Assembly (NCBI RefSeq): GCF_003355155.1 | Contig: NZ_CP031320.1 | Span: 1-64,000, forward strand | Direction of reading: 5' to 3' | Length of the DNA: 64,000 bases | Source of the DNA: Streptomyces armeniacus | Lineage (GTDB): Bacteria > Actinomycetota > Actinomycetes > Streptomycetales > Streptomycetaceae | Notes under the pieces: generated by a model | What the model saw: the letters and a program-made list of their open reading frames with translations, nothing else | The model's database searches: none | Told to the model about the DNA's origin: nothing | Shown: in pieces, positions 45,276 through 53,582 of the stretch | Numbering within the stretch: the stretch's first letter is position 1 | How the letters are laid out: the number at the start of each line of letters is the position of its first letter | Position numbers and translations under genes: made by a program

Positions 45276-45290
45276 TCAATAGTTTGTTGA
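45276..45290. promoter_or_regulatory. AllR-type operator upstream of malate synthase
   Basis: TCAAT-AGTTT-GTTGA differs from the catalase site TCAAC-AGTTT-GTTGA at one base. It lies 180 bases before the malate synthase start, a longer distance than at uraD or allB. The gap has no other convincing gene. Confidence 0.6.
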
Positions 45291-45364
45291 TGTCGAGAGA
45301 TTCTCCACACCCCACCGTGCCTGCCGGTGGCTCGGAGTGCCATCACAGTGACGCTCCGAGCGGG

Positions 45365-46009
45365 CTACGAGCCGAGGTAGCGCAGCACGGCGAGCACCCG
45401 TCTGCTGTAGCCCTCCGTCCCGGACAGCCCGAGCTTGTCGAAGATCGCGTTGCAGTGCTTCTCCACCGCGCTCTGCGAGACGTAGAGCCGCTTCGCGACC
45501 GCCGCGTTCGTGTGCCCCTGCGCCATCAGCTCGAGCACGCCGCGCTCGCGCGGGGTGAGCCGCTGCAGCGGATCGGTGTGGGTGCTGCGCGAGACCAGGC
45601 GGCGCACGACCTCCGGATCGAACGCCGTACGCCCCGAACCGACCCGCGCCAGCGCGTCCAGGAACTCGTCGATCTCGACCACGCGGTCCTTGAGGAGATA
45701 GCCGACCGCCTCCGTGTTCCGCTCCAGCAACTCCGCGGCGTACCGCTTCTCCACATACTGCGACAGCACCAGCACGCCCACCCCCGGATGCCGTTCGCGG
45801 ATGCGCAGCGCCGCGCGCAGACCCTCGTCGGTGTGCGTCGGCGGCATCCGCACGTCGACCACCGCCACGTCCGGCGGGTCTGCCGCGACGGCTTCGAGCA
45901 GCGCGTCCGCGTCGCCGACCGTCGCTGTCACCTCGTGGCCCTCGTCCGCGAGCAGCCGGGCGAGGCCCTCGCGCAGCAGGGTCGAGTCGTCGGCCAGGAT
46001 CAGTCGCAC
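45365..46009 (-). CDS. LuxR-family (NarL-type) response regulator
   Basis: The 214-residue protein has a receiver domain (LILADDSTLLREGLARLL, phosphoacceptor Asp in VAVVDVRMPP, Lys in GYLLKDRV) and a C-terminal LuxR helix-turn-helix (LTPRERGVLELMAQGHTNAAVAKRL, then AVEKHCNAIFDKLGL). The start is GTG 46009; the frame runs further upstream only as a shadow of the kinase. It overlaps the kinase stop by 10 bases and is its cognate partner. Targets are unknown. Confidence 0.93.
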   Translation of the reverse strand: MRLILADDSTLLREGLARLLADEGHEVTATVGDADALLEAVAADPPDVAVVDVRMPPTHTDEGLRAALRIRERHPGVGVLVLSQYVEKRYAAELLERNTEAVGYLLKDRVVEIDEFLDALARVGSGRTAFDPEVVRRLVSRSTHTDPLQRLTPRERGVLELMAQGHTNAAVAKRLYVSQSAVEKHCNAIFDKLGLSGTEGYSRRVLAVLRYLGS

Positions 46010-47139
46010 GGCAGCTCCGCGGTGAGCACGGTGGGGCCGCCCCGCGGGCTGTCCACCCACAGCCGCCCGTCGAGCGCCGCCACACGCCGGGCCAGCCCGA
46101 GCAGCCCGCTTCCCTCGGGGTCCGCACCGCCGTGCCCGTCGTCCTTGACCCGGACCGACAACACGCCCCGGCGCAGGCCGACCCGCACCTCGGCGCGCGT
46201 GGCGCGGGCGTGCTTGGCGGCGTTCGTGACCGCCTCGCTGACGACGAAATAGGCGACCGTACGGACGGTGTCCGGCGGTTCGCGGCCGAGGGAGACCCGC
46301 AGCCGTACGGGCAGCACGGACCGCTCCGCGACCGTCTCCAGCGCCGCGTGCAGCCCGGACTCGTCCAGCGCCGCCGGATACACCCGCCAGGCCACGTCGC
46401 GGAGTTCGTCCAGGGTGCGCCGGGCCACCTCGTGCGCCTGCCCCACCAGCTCGGCGCTGCGCGCGGGGTCGCCGCTGCGCTGCGCGCGGGCCAGCAGCAT
46501 GCCGAGGGCCACGAGCTGCTGCTGCATGCCGTCGTGCAGATAGCGCTCGATGCGCCGCCGTTCGTCGTGCACGGCGTCCAGCACCCCGGCGCGCGTGCTG
46601 GCCAGCTCGGCGATACGGCGCTCCAGCAGCGTCTGTTCGCTCGGACCGAGGTGGTGCCGGGCCAGCCGCATGTCCAGCGCGGCCACCCCGTGCAGCCCGT
46701 GGACACCGAGGAAGACCAGGAAGAGTCCGCCCAGGCTGGAGAAGAAGACGGTCCAGGGCGCGTCGATCTCCGTGACGGCCCACATCCACAGCGCCGACGA
46801 CGCGTAGAGCGCGCCGAGCAGCAGCGTGCCCAGCACCAGCCCGCCGAGCATCCCCGCCGTCCAGCGCACCGCGACGTACCGCAGCGCGCGGTCCGGTGTG
46901 TACGCCGACGCCAACAGCTCCGGGGCGGAGCGCGCCAGCCGGACGCACTGCCGCCCGGCCAGCGTCACGGCGAGGGCGCGAGCACGGTCCAGCACCGCGC
47001 GCTTGCCGCGCGGCGAGCCCAGCACGGGCACCAGGCAGAGCCCGGTGAGCAGGGTGAACAGCAGCTCGGCAAAGGCGTACGCCACCCCCACCAGCACACT
47101 GCTCACGATCCGCGTCGTCCGCGCCTGCACTTTCCGCAT
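46000..47139 (-). CDS. Sensor histidine kinase (HisKA_3 type)
   Basis: The 379-residue kinase has several membrane segments in the first 190 residues (VGVAYAFAELLFTLLTGLCLV and later LGGLVLGTLLLGALYASSALWMW, FFSSLGGLFLVFLGVHG). A dimerisation motif RRIERYLHDGMQQQLVALGMLL with the phosphoacceptor His follows, and an HATPase domain comes last (YFVVSEAVTNAAKHA, GHGGADPEGSGLLGLARRV). ATG 47139 is preferred over the longer frame from 47214. It forms a two-component pair with the response regulator. The signal is unknown. Confidence 0.88.
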   Translation of the reverse strand: MRKVQARTTRIVSSVLVGVAYAFAELLFTLLTGLCLVPVLGSPRGKRAVLDRARALAVTLAGRQCVRLARSAPELLASAYTPDRALRYVAVRWTAGMLGGLVLGTLLLGALYASSALWMWAVTEIDAPWTVFFSSLGGLFLVFLGVHGLHGVAALDMRLARHHLGPSEQTLLERRIAELASTRAGVLDAVHDERRRIERYLHDGMQQQLVALGMLLARAQRSGDPARSAELVGQAHEVARRTLDELRDVAWRVYPAALDESGLHAALETVAERSVLPVRLRVSLGREPPDTVRTVAYFVVSEAVTNAAKHARATRAEVRVGLRRGVLSVRVKDDGHGGADPEGSGLLGLARRVAALDGRLWVDSPRGGPTVLTAELPCD

Positions 47140-47249
47140 GATCGACACGCTAGCGGGATGGGGGCGGCCGGCGGACTGCGGTTTTCCGCAGGGTTGTTGT
47201 GCGGAGATCACCATGGTGGGGATGACCTGCCGTTTCTAGCCTTGCTTGC

Positions 47250-47870
47250 ATGATCGAAGAATGGGCCACGGACCTCATGGAGTCCCTGGGCGCCGTCGGC
47301 GCCGGGGTCGCCATCGCGCTGGAAAACCTCTTCCCGCCGCTCCCCAGTGAACTGATCCTGCCTCTCGCGGGATTCACCGCGAGCCAGGGCGACATGAACC
47401 TGCTGGCCGCCATCGTCTGCACCACGCTCGGCGCGGTGCTCGGCGCGTACGCCTTCTACGGCATAGGCGCGCTCCTCGGCCGGGAGCGTACGGTCGCGCT
47501 GGCCGTCCGGCTGCCGCTGCTGAAGCTCTCCGACATCGAGCGGACAGAGGCGTGGTTCGCGCGGCACGGCACGAAGGCCGTGTTCTTCGGCCGGATGATC
47601 CCGCTGTTCCGCAGCTTCGTCTCGCTGCCGGCCGGGGTGGAGCGGATGCCGCTCGCGACATTCGGAGTGCTGACCGCGCTCGGCAGCCTGATATGGAACT
47701 CCCTCTTCATCCTGGGCGGTTACGCACTGGGGGAGAACTGGCACCGTGTCACCGACTACGTCGGCGCGTACTCCAAGGCGGTGCTGGCCGCGGTGCTGCT
47801 GTGCGTGCTCGCGTTCGCGGCGATACGGCTGCTGGGGTCCGGGCGCGGCAGCCGGCGCGCCTCGCGCTGA
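47250..47870 (+). CDS. DedA-family membrane protein
   Basis: The 206-residue protein has the DedA signature: IALENLFPPLPSELILPLAGFTASQG near the N-terminus, GAYAFYGIGALLGRE, and GRMIPLFRSFVSLPAGVERMPL around residue 110. Four or five membrane segments are visible. DedA proteins act in membrane homeostasis, including undecaprenyl-phosphate or phospholipid transport in some members. It is divergent from the histidine kinase, with 110 bases between them. Confidence 0.9.
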   Translation: MIEEWATDLMESLGAVGAGVAIALENLFPPLPSELILPLAGFTASQGDMNLLAAIVCTTLGAVLGAYAFYGIGALLGRERTVALAVRLPLLKLSDIERTEAWFARHGTKAVFFGRMIPLFRSFVSLPAGVERMPLATFGVLTALGSLIWNSLFILGGYALGENWHRVTDYVGAYSKAVLAAVLLCVLAFAAIRLLGSGRGSRRASR

Positions 47871-47953
47871 CCCTCGTACTCGCGAGCCCGGCCCTCGCGC
47901 GGGTCAGCACGCGGGGTCGGGCCGGGCGGCAGCGCGCGTGCGGGCCGCTCGGG

Positions 47954-48589
47954 TCAGGGGGCGAGGCGGCGGAGGTCGTCCGGGGTGTCGATGTCGGCGG
48001 GGTCGGCGACATCGCCGCACTCCACGAGCGTGAGCTGCGCGGCGTGCGCGCGCAGATAGCCCCGCGCGCCCCGGTCGCCACCCGCCTCCCGTACGACGCC
48101 CGGCCAGTGGTCGGCGCCCAGCAGCACGGGGTGCCCGCGGTGGCCCCCGTACGTGGCGGCGGCGAGCACGGCGGGGTCGTGGCCGGTCGTTCGCAGGACC
48201 CGGGCCACGGCGGCCGCGGTGATGCCCGGCTGGTCGACCAGGAAGACGAGCGCGGCGGGCGGGGCCGGGGCCGTAGCGCTCAGGGCGGCGAGTCCGGCGC
48301 GGAGCGAACTCCCCATGCCCTGCTCCCAGTCCGGGTTGTCAAGGAGCACGCATCCGGACAGATCCGCCCGCTCCCGTACGTGCGCCGCGGTGGCCCCCAG
48401 CACCACGCGGACGGCCGGATCGCAGCCGCCGGCCCTGAGCACGCGGACCGCGTGCTCGACCAGCGGGCGGCCGTGGTGCGGCAGCAGCGCCTTCGGGCGT
48501 CCGCCCAGCCGCCGCCCGCCGCCCGCGGCGAGAAGCAGCGCGGCGACGGGGGCCGGTGCGCCGGGAAGCGGAGTCTCAGATGTGGTCAT
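47954..48589 (-). CDS. MocA-like molybdenum cofactor nucleotidyltransferase
   Basis: The 211-residue protein is a GlmU/MobA-fold nucleotidyltransferase. It has AALLLAAGGGRRLGGRPKALLPHHGRPL (nucleotide-binding motif, residues about 16-43), NPDWEQGMGSSLRAGL, FLVDQPGITAA and HRGHPVLLGADHW. These match MocA, which makes the cytosine dinucleotide form of the molybdenum cofactor used by xanthine dehydrogenases. No such dehydrogenase is in the window, although the purine pathway needs one. Related family members act on other sugars, so the assignment is moderate. Confidence 0.75.
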   Translation of the reverse strand: MTTSETPLPGAPAPVAALLLAAGGGRRLGGRPKALLPHHGRPLVEHAVRVLRAGGCDPAVRVVLGATAAHVRERADLSGCVLLDNPDWEQGMGSSLRAGLAALSATAPAPPAALVFLVDQPGITAAAVARVLRTTGHDPAVLAAATYGGHRGHPVLLGADHWPGVVREAGGDRGARGYLRAHAAQLTLVECGDVADPADIDTPDDLRRLAP

Positions 48590-48840
48590 GGGCCCTCTCT
48601 ACGGCCGGTGCGGCGCGGTACGGGTCGGCGACGCGCAGGGATTGAGCCAGTCGGCCACGGAGCAGGCGGGGGAGGAACGGGGGGCGGTTGGTGACTGAGT
48701 GGCATGGGGTGATAACAATTACGGCCTGAATTTCGCCCTCCGTGTGGCGGGATGCGCGGAGAGTGGCGTTTACTGTCCGGACCTCTCGCGCCGGGCCGTT
48801 GGGGCAGAGGCCGAAGTGATACCCGTGGGGGGAGATCGCG

Positions 48841-49149
48841 TTGCGAAGCGAGGCTGTGGGGCAGCGGACGCTGGCGGCCAGTGGTGAGGACCCGCGTGCC
48901 GCCACGTTGCGAAGATCAGTGGACCGGCTCCGCCGTGAACTGGCCGCGCATCCCGCACGGTTGCCGGACAGGCAGACGGCGGAGGACGAGCTGGCCGCAC
49001 TCGACACGATGGCTCGCGGCGGCGCCCCGGAGGTGCCGCGGCTGCGCCGTTCGCTGCTGCTGGTCGCGGCGGCGCTGGGCTCGGTGAGCGCGCTCGCGTC
49101 ACCGCTGGCGGAGTTGAGGAAGGCGATAGAACTGTTCGGCGACGCCTGA
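48841..49149 (+). CDS. DUF5955 family protein
   Basis: The 102-residue protein shows the DUF5955 pattern: DRLRRELAAHPARLPDRQTAEDELAALD, then APEVPRLRRSLLLVAAALGSVSAL and ELRKAIELFGD. It is helical with one hydrophobic helix. It starts at TTG 48841 after GGGGGGAGA. The 250-base leader (48590-48840) contains an AT-rich stretch near 48710-48735 and no other gene. Function is unknown. Confidence 0.75.
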   Translation: MRSEAVGQRTLAASGEDPRAATLRRSVDRLRRELAAHPARLPDRQTAEDELAALDTMARGGAPEVPRLRRSLLLVAAALGSVSALASPLAELRKAIELFGDA

Positions 49150-49181
49150 CCCCGCCGCGCGCGCGTCGGGCACCCCGGCAA

Positions 49182-49212
49182 GGCGCGCACCCGCGTGCGG
49201 CGCGTGCGCGCC
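49182..49212. terminator. Hairpin between DUF5955 and allR genes
   Basis: GGCGCGCAC (49182-49190) pairs with GTGCGCGCC (49204-49212) across a 13-base loop. It lies between convergent genes and may stop both. Confidence 0.55.
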
Positions 49213-49257
49213 CGGTGGGCGGTGCGGCGGGGCCGGCGGGGCGGCAAGCCGCCCCCG

Positions 49258-50070
49258 TCAGCCCGCGCTCGGGCTCGTGCCGCCCGTCGTGGCAAGGGCC
49301 TTGGAGAGGTCCTCCGCGACCTCGCGCAGCACCGGGACGAACTTGTCCGTCGCCGCCTCCGTCACCCGCCCCGCCGGCCCGGAGATGGAGATTGCCGCGG
49401 CGCTCGGCGAGTCCGGCACGGACACCGCGATGCAGCGCACGCCGAGCTCCTGCTCGTTGTCGTCCATCGCGTAGCCCACCTCCCGTACGTGCTCCAGCGC
49501 GTCGAGGAACCCGTCCGCCGTCGTGATGGTCTTCTCCGTGGCGGCAGGCATGCCCGTACGGGCGAGGAGCGCCCGCACCTCCTCCGGCGGCGTGTGCGCG
49601 AGCAGCGCCTTGCCGACACCCGTGGAGTGCGGCAGCACCCTGCGGCCGACCTCGGTGAACATCCGCATGGAGTGCCGGGAGGGCACCTGCGCGACGTAGA
49701 CGACCTCGTCGCCGTCCAGCAGCGCCATGTTGGCCGTCTCGCCGGTCTCCTCGACCAGCCGGGCCAGATACGGGCGGGCCCAGGTGCCGAGCAGCCGGGA
49801 CGAGGTCTCGCCGAGCCGGATGAGGCGGGGGCCCAGTGCGTAGCGGCGGTTGGGCTGCTGGCGTACGTAGCCGCAGGCGACCAGCGTGCGCATCAGCCGG
49901 TGGATGGTGGGCAGAGGGAGGCCGCTGCTGGTGGAGAGCTCGCTCAGGCCGACCTCGCCCCCCGCGTCGGCCATCCGCTCCAGCAGATCGAAGGCGCGCT
50001 CAAGCGACTGGACGCCCCCTGAGGAGGCCGGGGGTGTGGTGGCGGACTTGGGCTCGGCGGTCGGCGGCAC
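49258..50070 (-). CDS. allR: IclR-family repressor of allantoin/glyoxylate genes (AllR-like)
   Basis: The 270-residue regulator has a winged helix-turn-helix at residues about 20-85 (VQSLERAFDLLERMADAGGEVGLSELSTS and LPTIHRLMRTLVACGYV). An IclR effector domain follows (LRLLG-like start, then VPSRHSMRMFTEVGRR, GVGKALLAHTPPEEV, GYAMDDNEQELGVRCIAVSV). It is divergent from allB-alc and near malate synthase, as in S. coelicolor, where AllR represses allantoin genes. GTG 50070 is chosen because GGAAAGG lies just upstream. It probably binds the TCAAC-N5-GTTGA sites; the effector is not shown. Confidence 0.87.
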   Translation of the reverse strand: MPPTAEPKSATTPPASSGGVQSLERAFDLLERMADAGGEVGLSELSTSSGLPLPTIHRLMRTLVACGYVRQQPNRRYALGPRLIRLGETSSRLLGTWARPYLARLVEETGETANMALLDGDEVVYVAQVPSRHSMRMFTEVGRRVLPHSTGVGKALLAHTPPEEVRALLARTGMPAATEKTITTADGFLDALEHVREVGYAMDDNEQELGVRCIAVSVPDSPSAAAISISGPAGRVTEAATDKFVPVLREVAEDLSKALATTGGTSPSAG

Positions 50071-50294
50071 TTCGCTTTCCTTTCCTGCGGGTGTGGCGCA
50101 TGCTACCGGCCGTGTGGGGCGGCGCGACGGTCCCAAGGGCGGCGTCGGGGCCGGTCACGGCCGGTTTGCGGGGCCCTGTGCGGGCCCGTTGTGCAGCGCC
50201 AGCGACAGTCCCTACATTCTATTATTCGGAAACCCGATTCCTTTTCATGGAAACCTCCAAGCCTTGACGGGCTCGGGGTGGACCGTGAAGACTC

Positions 50295-50309
50295 TCAACA
50301 GAACGTTGA
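50295..50309. promoter_or_regulatory. AllR-type operator between allR and allB
   Basis: TCAAC-AGAAC-GTTGA is a perfect five-base inverted repeat located 64 bases before the allB start in the divergent allR/allB region. This 302-base region also has an AT-rich part at 50212-50260 suited to a promoter. The location supports control of allB and perhaps of allR itself. Confidence 0.72.
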
Positions 50310-50372
50310 ATTTCCGCTCTGTGGAAGTCTGTCCAGCGGAGCGGGTGAGGAAACGAGAAGAGGAGGGCCGCC

Positions 50373-51731
50373 TTGTCCGACGCCCCGCTCGTGCTGCGCT
50401 CGACACGCGTCAGCACCCCAGAAGGGACACGCGCGGCCACTGTCGCGGTCGACGACGGCCGGATCACGGACGTGCTCCCGTACGAGGCGTACGACCGGTA
50501 CGCGTCCGCGCCGCCCGACAGCGCACGGCTGGCGGACCTCGGCGACGACGTGCTGCTGCCCGGCCTCGTCGACACCCACGTCCACGTCAACGATCCGGGC
50601 CGCACCGAGTGGGAGGGCTTCTACACCGCCACCCGCGCCGCCGCCGCGGGCGGCATCACCACCCTTCTCGACATGCCGCTCAACTCGCTGCCGCCGACCA
50701 CCGACGTCGCGAACCTCCGCGTCAAGCAGGACGTGGCGCGCGGCAAGGCGCACATCGACACCGGCTTCTGGGGCGGCGCCATCCCCGGCAACGCCGGTGA
50801 GCTGCGCGCCCTGCACGCGGCCGGCGTGTACGGCTTCAAGTGCTTCCTCTCGCCCTCCGGCGTCGACGAGTTCCCCCAACTCGACCCGGACGGGCTGGAG
50901 ACCGCGCTCACCGAGATCGCCGCGTTCGACGGGCTGCTGATCGTCCACGCCGAGGACCCGGACCAGCTCGCCGCCGCGCCGCAGCGGACCGGCGGCCGGT
51001 ACGCCGACTTCCTCGCGTCCCGCCCGCGCGACGCCGAGACCGACGCCATCACCCGCCTCGTCGACCTCGCCGCCAAGCTCGACGCGCGAGTGCACATCCT
51101 GCACCTGTCCGCCGCGGACGCGCTGCCGCTGATCGCCTCGGCGCAACGGGAGGGCGTACGGGTCACCGCGGAGACCTGCCCGCACTTCCTGACGCTGACC
51201 GCCGAGGAAGTCCCGGACGGCGCCACCGAGTTCAAGTGCTGCCCGCCGATCCGGGAGCGCGAGAACCAGGACGCGCTGTGGCAGGGCCTGGCCGACGGCA
51301 CCATCAGCTGCGTCGTCTCCGACCACTCGCCGTGCACCGTCGACCTCAAGACCCCCGACTTCAGCTCGGCCTGGGGCGGCATCTCCTCGCTCCAGCTCGG
51401 CCTGCCCGCGGTGTGGACCGAGGCCCGGCGGCGCGGGCACAGTCTGGACGACGTCGCGCGGTGGATGTCCGCCGGGCCCGCCGCCCTGGCCGGCCTCGGC
51501 ACCAAGGGCGCCATCGCGCCGGGTCGCGACGCGGACTTCGCCGTCCTCGCGCCCGAGGAGACCTTCACCGTGGACGCGGCCGAGCTGCACCACCGCAACC
51601 AGGTCACCGCGTACGCGGGCCGGACGCTGCACGGCGTCGTACGGTCCAGCTGGCTGCGCGGCCTGCAGATCACCGACCACGGACAGCTCCTCCGCAAGAC
51701 CGGCCGACTGATCGAGAGGACCACGCCGTGA
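50373..51731 (+). CDS. allB: Allantoinase
   Basis: The 452-residue amidohydrolase opens allantoin to allantoate. It has [23 protein letters not shown] (HxH metal ligands, about residue 65), [22 protein letters not shown], the carbamylated Lys in [32 protein letters not shown] and [12 protein letters not shown] (Asp). TTG 50373 is the start, with AGGAGG seven bases upstream. It is coupled to alc by a GTGA overlap. The upstream operator suggests control by the divergent IclR regulator. Confidence 0.95.
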   Translation: MSDAPLVLRSTRVSTPEGTRAATVAVDDGRITDVLPYEAYDRYASAPPDSARLADLGDDVLLPGLVDTHVHVNDPGRTEWEGFYTATRAAAAGGITTLLDMPLNSLPPTTDVANLRVKQDVARGKAHIDTGFWGGAIPGNAGELRALHAAGVYGFKCFLSPSGVDEFPQLDPDGLETALTEIAAFDGLLIVHAEDPDQLAAAPQRTGGRYADFLASRPRDAETDAITRLVDLAAKLDARVHILHLSAADALPLIASAQREGVRVTAETCPHFLTLTAEEVPDGATEFKCCPPIRERENQDALWQGLADGTISCVVSDHSPCTVDLKTPDFSSAWGGISSLQLGLPAVWTEARRRGHSLDDVARWMSAGPAALAGLGTKGAIAPGRDADFAVLAPEETFTVDAAELHHRNQVTAYAGRTLHGVVRSSWLRGLQITDHGQLLRKTGRLIERTTP

Positions 51732-52921
51732 CCGCCCCCGACACCGCCACGACCGACACCGCCACGACCGCCGCCGACTACACCGCTGCCGCGGGCGAGG
51801 CCCTGCCCCGGTTCACGGGAGCCGCCAGCCCGTACGGCGGCGGCGACCCGTACGCCGACTACCGCGCCCCCGACGGCGGCTTCCCCTTCGAGTATCTCGC
51901 CGACCTGGCGGGCCGTCAGCTCGGCGCCGGGGTCGTCGCGGCCAACGACGAGTTCTTCGCCGAGCGCGAGAACCTGCTGCTGCCCGCCCCCGCCGAGTTC
52001 GACCCCGAGCGCTTCGGGCACAAGGGCAAGGTCATGGACGGCTGGGAGACGCGCCGCAGGCGCGGCGCCTCCGCCGGCTCCCCGCACCCGGAGGACGGCG
52101 CGTACGACTGGGCACTGGTGCGGCTCGGCGCGCCCGGCGTGATCAGCGGCGTCGTCGTGGACACCGCGCACTTCCGCGGCAACCACCCGCAGGCCGTCTC
52201 CGTGGAGGCCGCCTGCGTTCCGGGCGCGCCGGGCCCGGACGAGGTGCTCGCGGACGGCGTGGAGTGGACCGAACTCGTCCCGCCCACCCGGGTGGGCGGC
52301 CACGCCGCGAACGGCTTCGCCGTCACCGCGCGGCGCCGCTTCACGCACATACGCCTGCGGCAGTACCCGGACGGCGGCGTCGCCCGGCTGCGCGTGTACG
52401 GGCGCGTGCAGCCCGACCCGGAGTGGCTGACGGCGCTCGGCACGTTCGACCTGGTGGCGCTGGAGAACGGGGGCGCCGCCCTGGACTCCTCCGACCGCTT
52501 CTACTCGCCCGCCACCAACACGATCCAGCCCGGCCGCCCGCGCAAGATGGACGACGGCTGGGAGACGCGGCGGCGCCGGGACAAGGGCAACGACTGGATC
52601 CGGTACGCGCTCACCGAGGAGGCCGTGATCCGCGCGGTCGAGATCGACACGGGCTGTCTGAAGGGCAACGCGGCGGGCTGGGCGGCGCTCACCGCCGAGG
52701 GTCCGGAGGGGAAGGGCACAGGGTACGAACTCCTGCCGCGCACCCGCCTCCAGCCCGACACCGTGCACCGCTTCCTCGTGCCGGACGCGCGTCCGGCGAG
52801 CCGCGTACGGCTGGACATCTATCCGGACGGCGGCATCGCGCGGCTCCGCCTCTACGGCTCGCTGACCGAGGACGGCGCCGCGCGCCTCGCGGCCCGGCAC
52901 CGCGCGCTCACCACCGGCTGA
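51728..52921 (+). CDS. alc: Allantoicase
   Basis: The 397-residue enzyme cleaves allantoate to ureidoglycolate and urea. It contains the two homologous jelly-roll halves typical of the family: [14 protein letters not shown] with [14 protein letters not shown] in the first, and [15 protein letters not shown] with [17 protein letters not shown] in the second. Each half ends in an YPDGGxARLRxYG motif. GTG 51728 overlaps the allB stop. The first 40 residues are Thr/Ala-rich. No ureidoglycolate lyase follows; a strong hairpin ends the operon. Confidence 0.95.
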   Translation: MTAPDTATTDTATTAADYTAAAGEALPRFTGAASPYGGGDPYADYRAPDGGFPFEYLADLAGRQLGAGVVAANDEFFAERENLLLPAPAEFDPERFGHKGKVMDGWETRRRRGASAGSPHPEDGAYDWALVRLGAPGVISGVVVDTAHFRGNHPQAVSVEAACVPGAPGPDEVLADGVEWTELVPPTRVGGHAANGFAVTARRRFTHIRLRQYPDGGVARLRVYGRVQPDPEWLTALGTFDLVALENGGAALDSSDRFYSPATNTIQPGRPRKMDDGWETRRRRDKGNDWIRYALTEEAVIRAVEIDTGCLKGNAAGWAALTAEGPEGKGTGYELLPRTRLQPDTVHRFLVPDARPASRVRLDIYPDGGIARLRLYGSLTEDGAARLAARHRALTTG

Positions 52922-52983
52922 GCTCGGGGCCCGCGGCCTCAACGCTGGCCCCAGCACGAGCCACAGCACGGGCCCCAACGCGA

Positions 52984-53035
52984 GCCCCTGGCGCGTACGT
53001 TCCCGCACCGGCACGGGAACGTACGCGCCAGGGGC
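52984..53035. terminator. 22-base perfect hairpin after the allB-alc operon
   Basis: Bases 52984-53005 pair perfectly with 53014-53035 around an eight-base loop (CACCGGCA). This is the longest perfect inverted repeat noticed in the window. It lies 63 bases after the alc stop and before the ribonuclease gene, so it should act as a strong terminator. Confidence 0.85.
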
Positions 53036-53104
53036 GGCCCAATAACGAGTGAATTCCGTGCTGTTGCCATTGACATGTCATCTACGCGCGTCACCATAGG
53101 TGGC

Positions 53105-53548
53105 ATGAAGATCCCCCCACATTTCACCCGCATCGGCGCCGCCGCCGCTCTCGCCGCCTCCCTCTTCGTGGGCGGCTCGGCCGTGGCCCAGGCCACCCAG
53201 TCCGCACCGCCCGCCCCGGTCGCCCAGTCGCAGTCCGCACAGCCCGCGCAGGGCGTCGCGGCCGTCGGCGACATCTGCCACTCGGAGCTGCCGCCCGAGG
53301 CGCACGAGACGCTCGACCTGATCGAGCAGGGCGGCCCTTACCCGTACCCGCAGGACGGCACCGTCTTCCAGAACCGTGAGGGCCTCCTGCCCGACCAGAG
53401 CGAGGGCTACTACCACGAGTACACCGTCGAGACGCCGGGCTCCGACGACCGTGGAGCCCGGCGCATCGTGACCGGCGAGCAGGAGCAGGAGGACTACTAC
53501 ACCGCCGACCACTACGAGTCCTTCGACCTCGTCGACTACGCCTGCTGA
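53105..53548 (+). CDS. Secreted guanyl-specific ribonuclease (RNase Sa type)
   Basis: The 147-residue protein has a signal peptide (ALAASLFVGGSAVAQA) and a domain that aligns without gaps to RNase Sa over the last 96 residues. RNase Sa Glu54, Arg65, Arg69 and His85 correspond to E105, R116, R120 and H136 (HEYTV, DRGARR, DHYESF), and the disulfide Cys pair is C58/C147. The phrase PYPYPQDGTVFQNRE is nearly that of RNase Sa. It cuts RNA after G outside the cell. ATG 53105 is favoured; an upstream in-frame ATG at 53075 adds ten residues. No barstar-type inhibitor gene is adjacent. Confidence 0.92.
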   Translation: MKIPPHFTRIGAAAALAASLFVGGSAVAQATQSAPPAPVAQSQSAQPAQGVAAVGDICHSELPPEAHETLDLIEQGGPYPYPQDGTVFQNREGLLPDQSEGYYHEYTVETPGSDDRGARRIVTGEQEQEDYYTADHYESFDLVDYAC

Positions 53549-53582
53549 CACCCGTCAGCCGGCGTCACGTCACGCACGTGCG

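Noticed and set aside
45103..45315. A 70-codon frame upstream of malate synthase
   Set aside because: It runs through the AllR-type operator region, has no ribosome site and no coding-like pattern.
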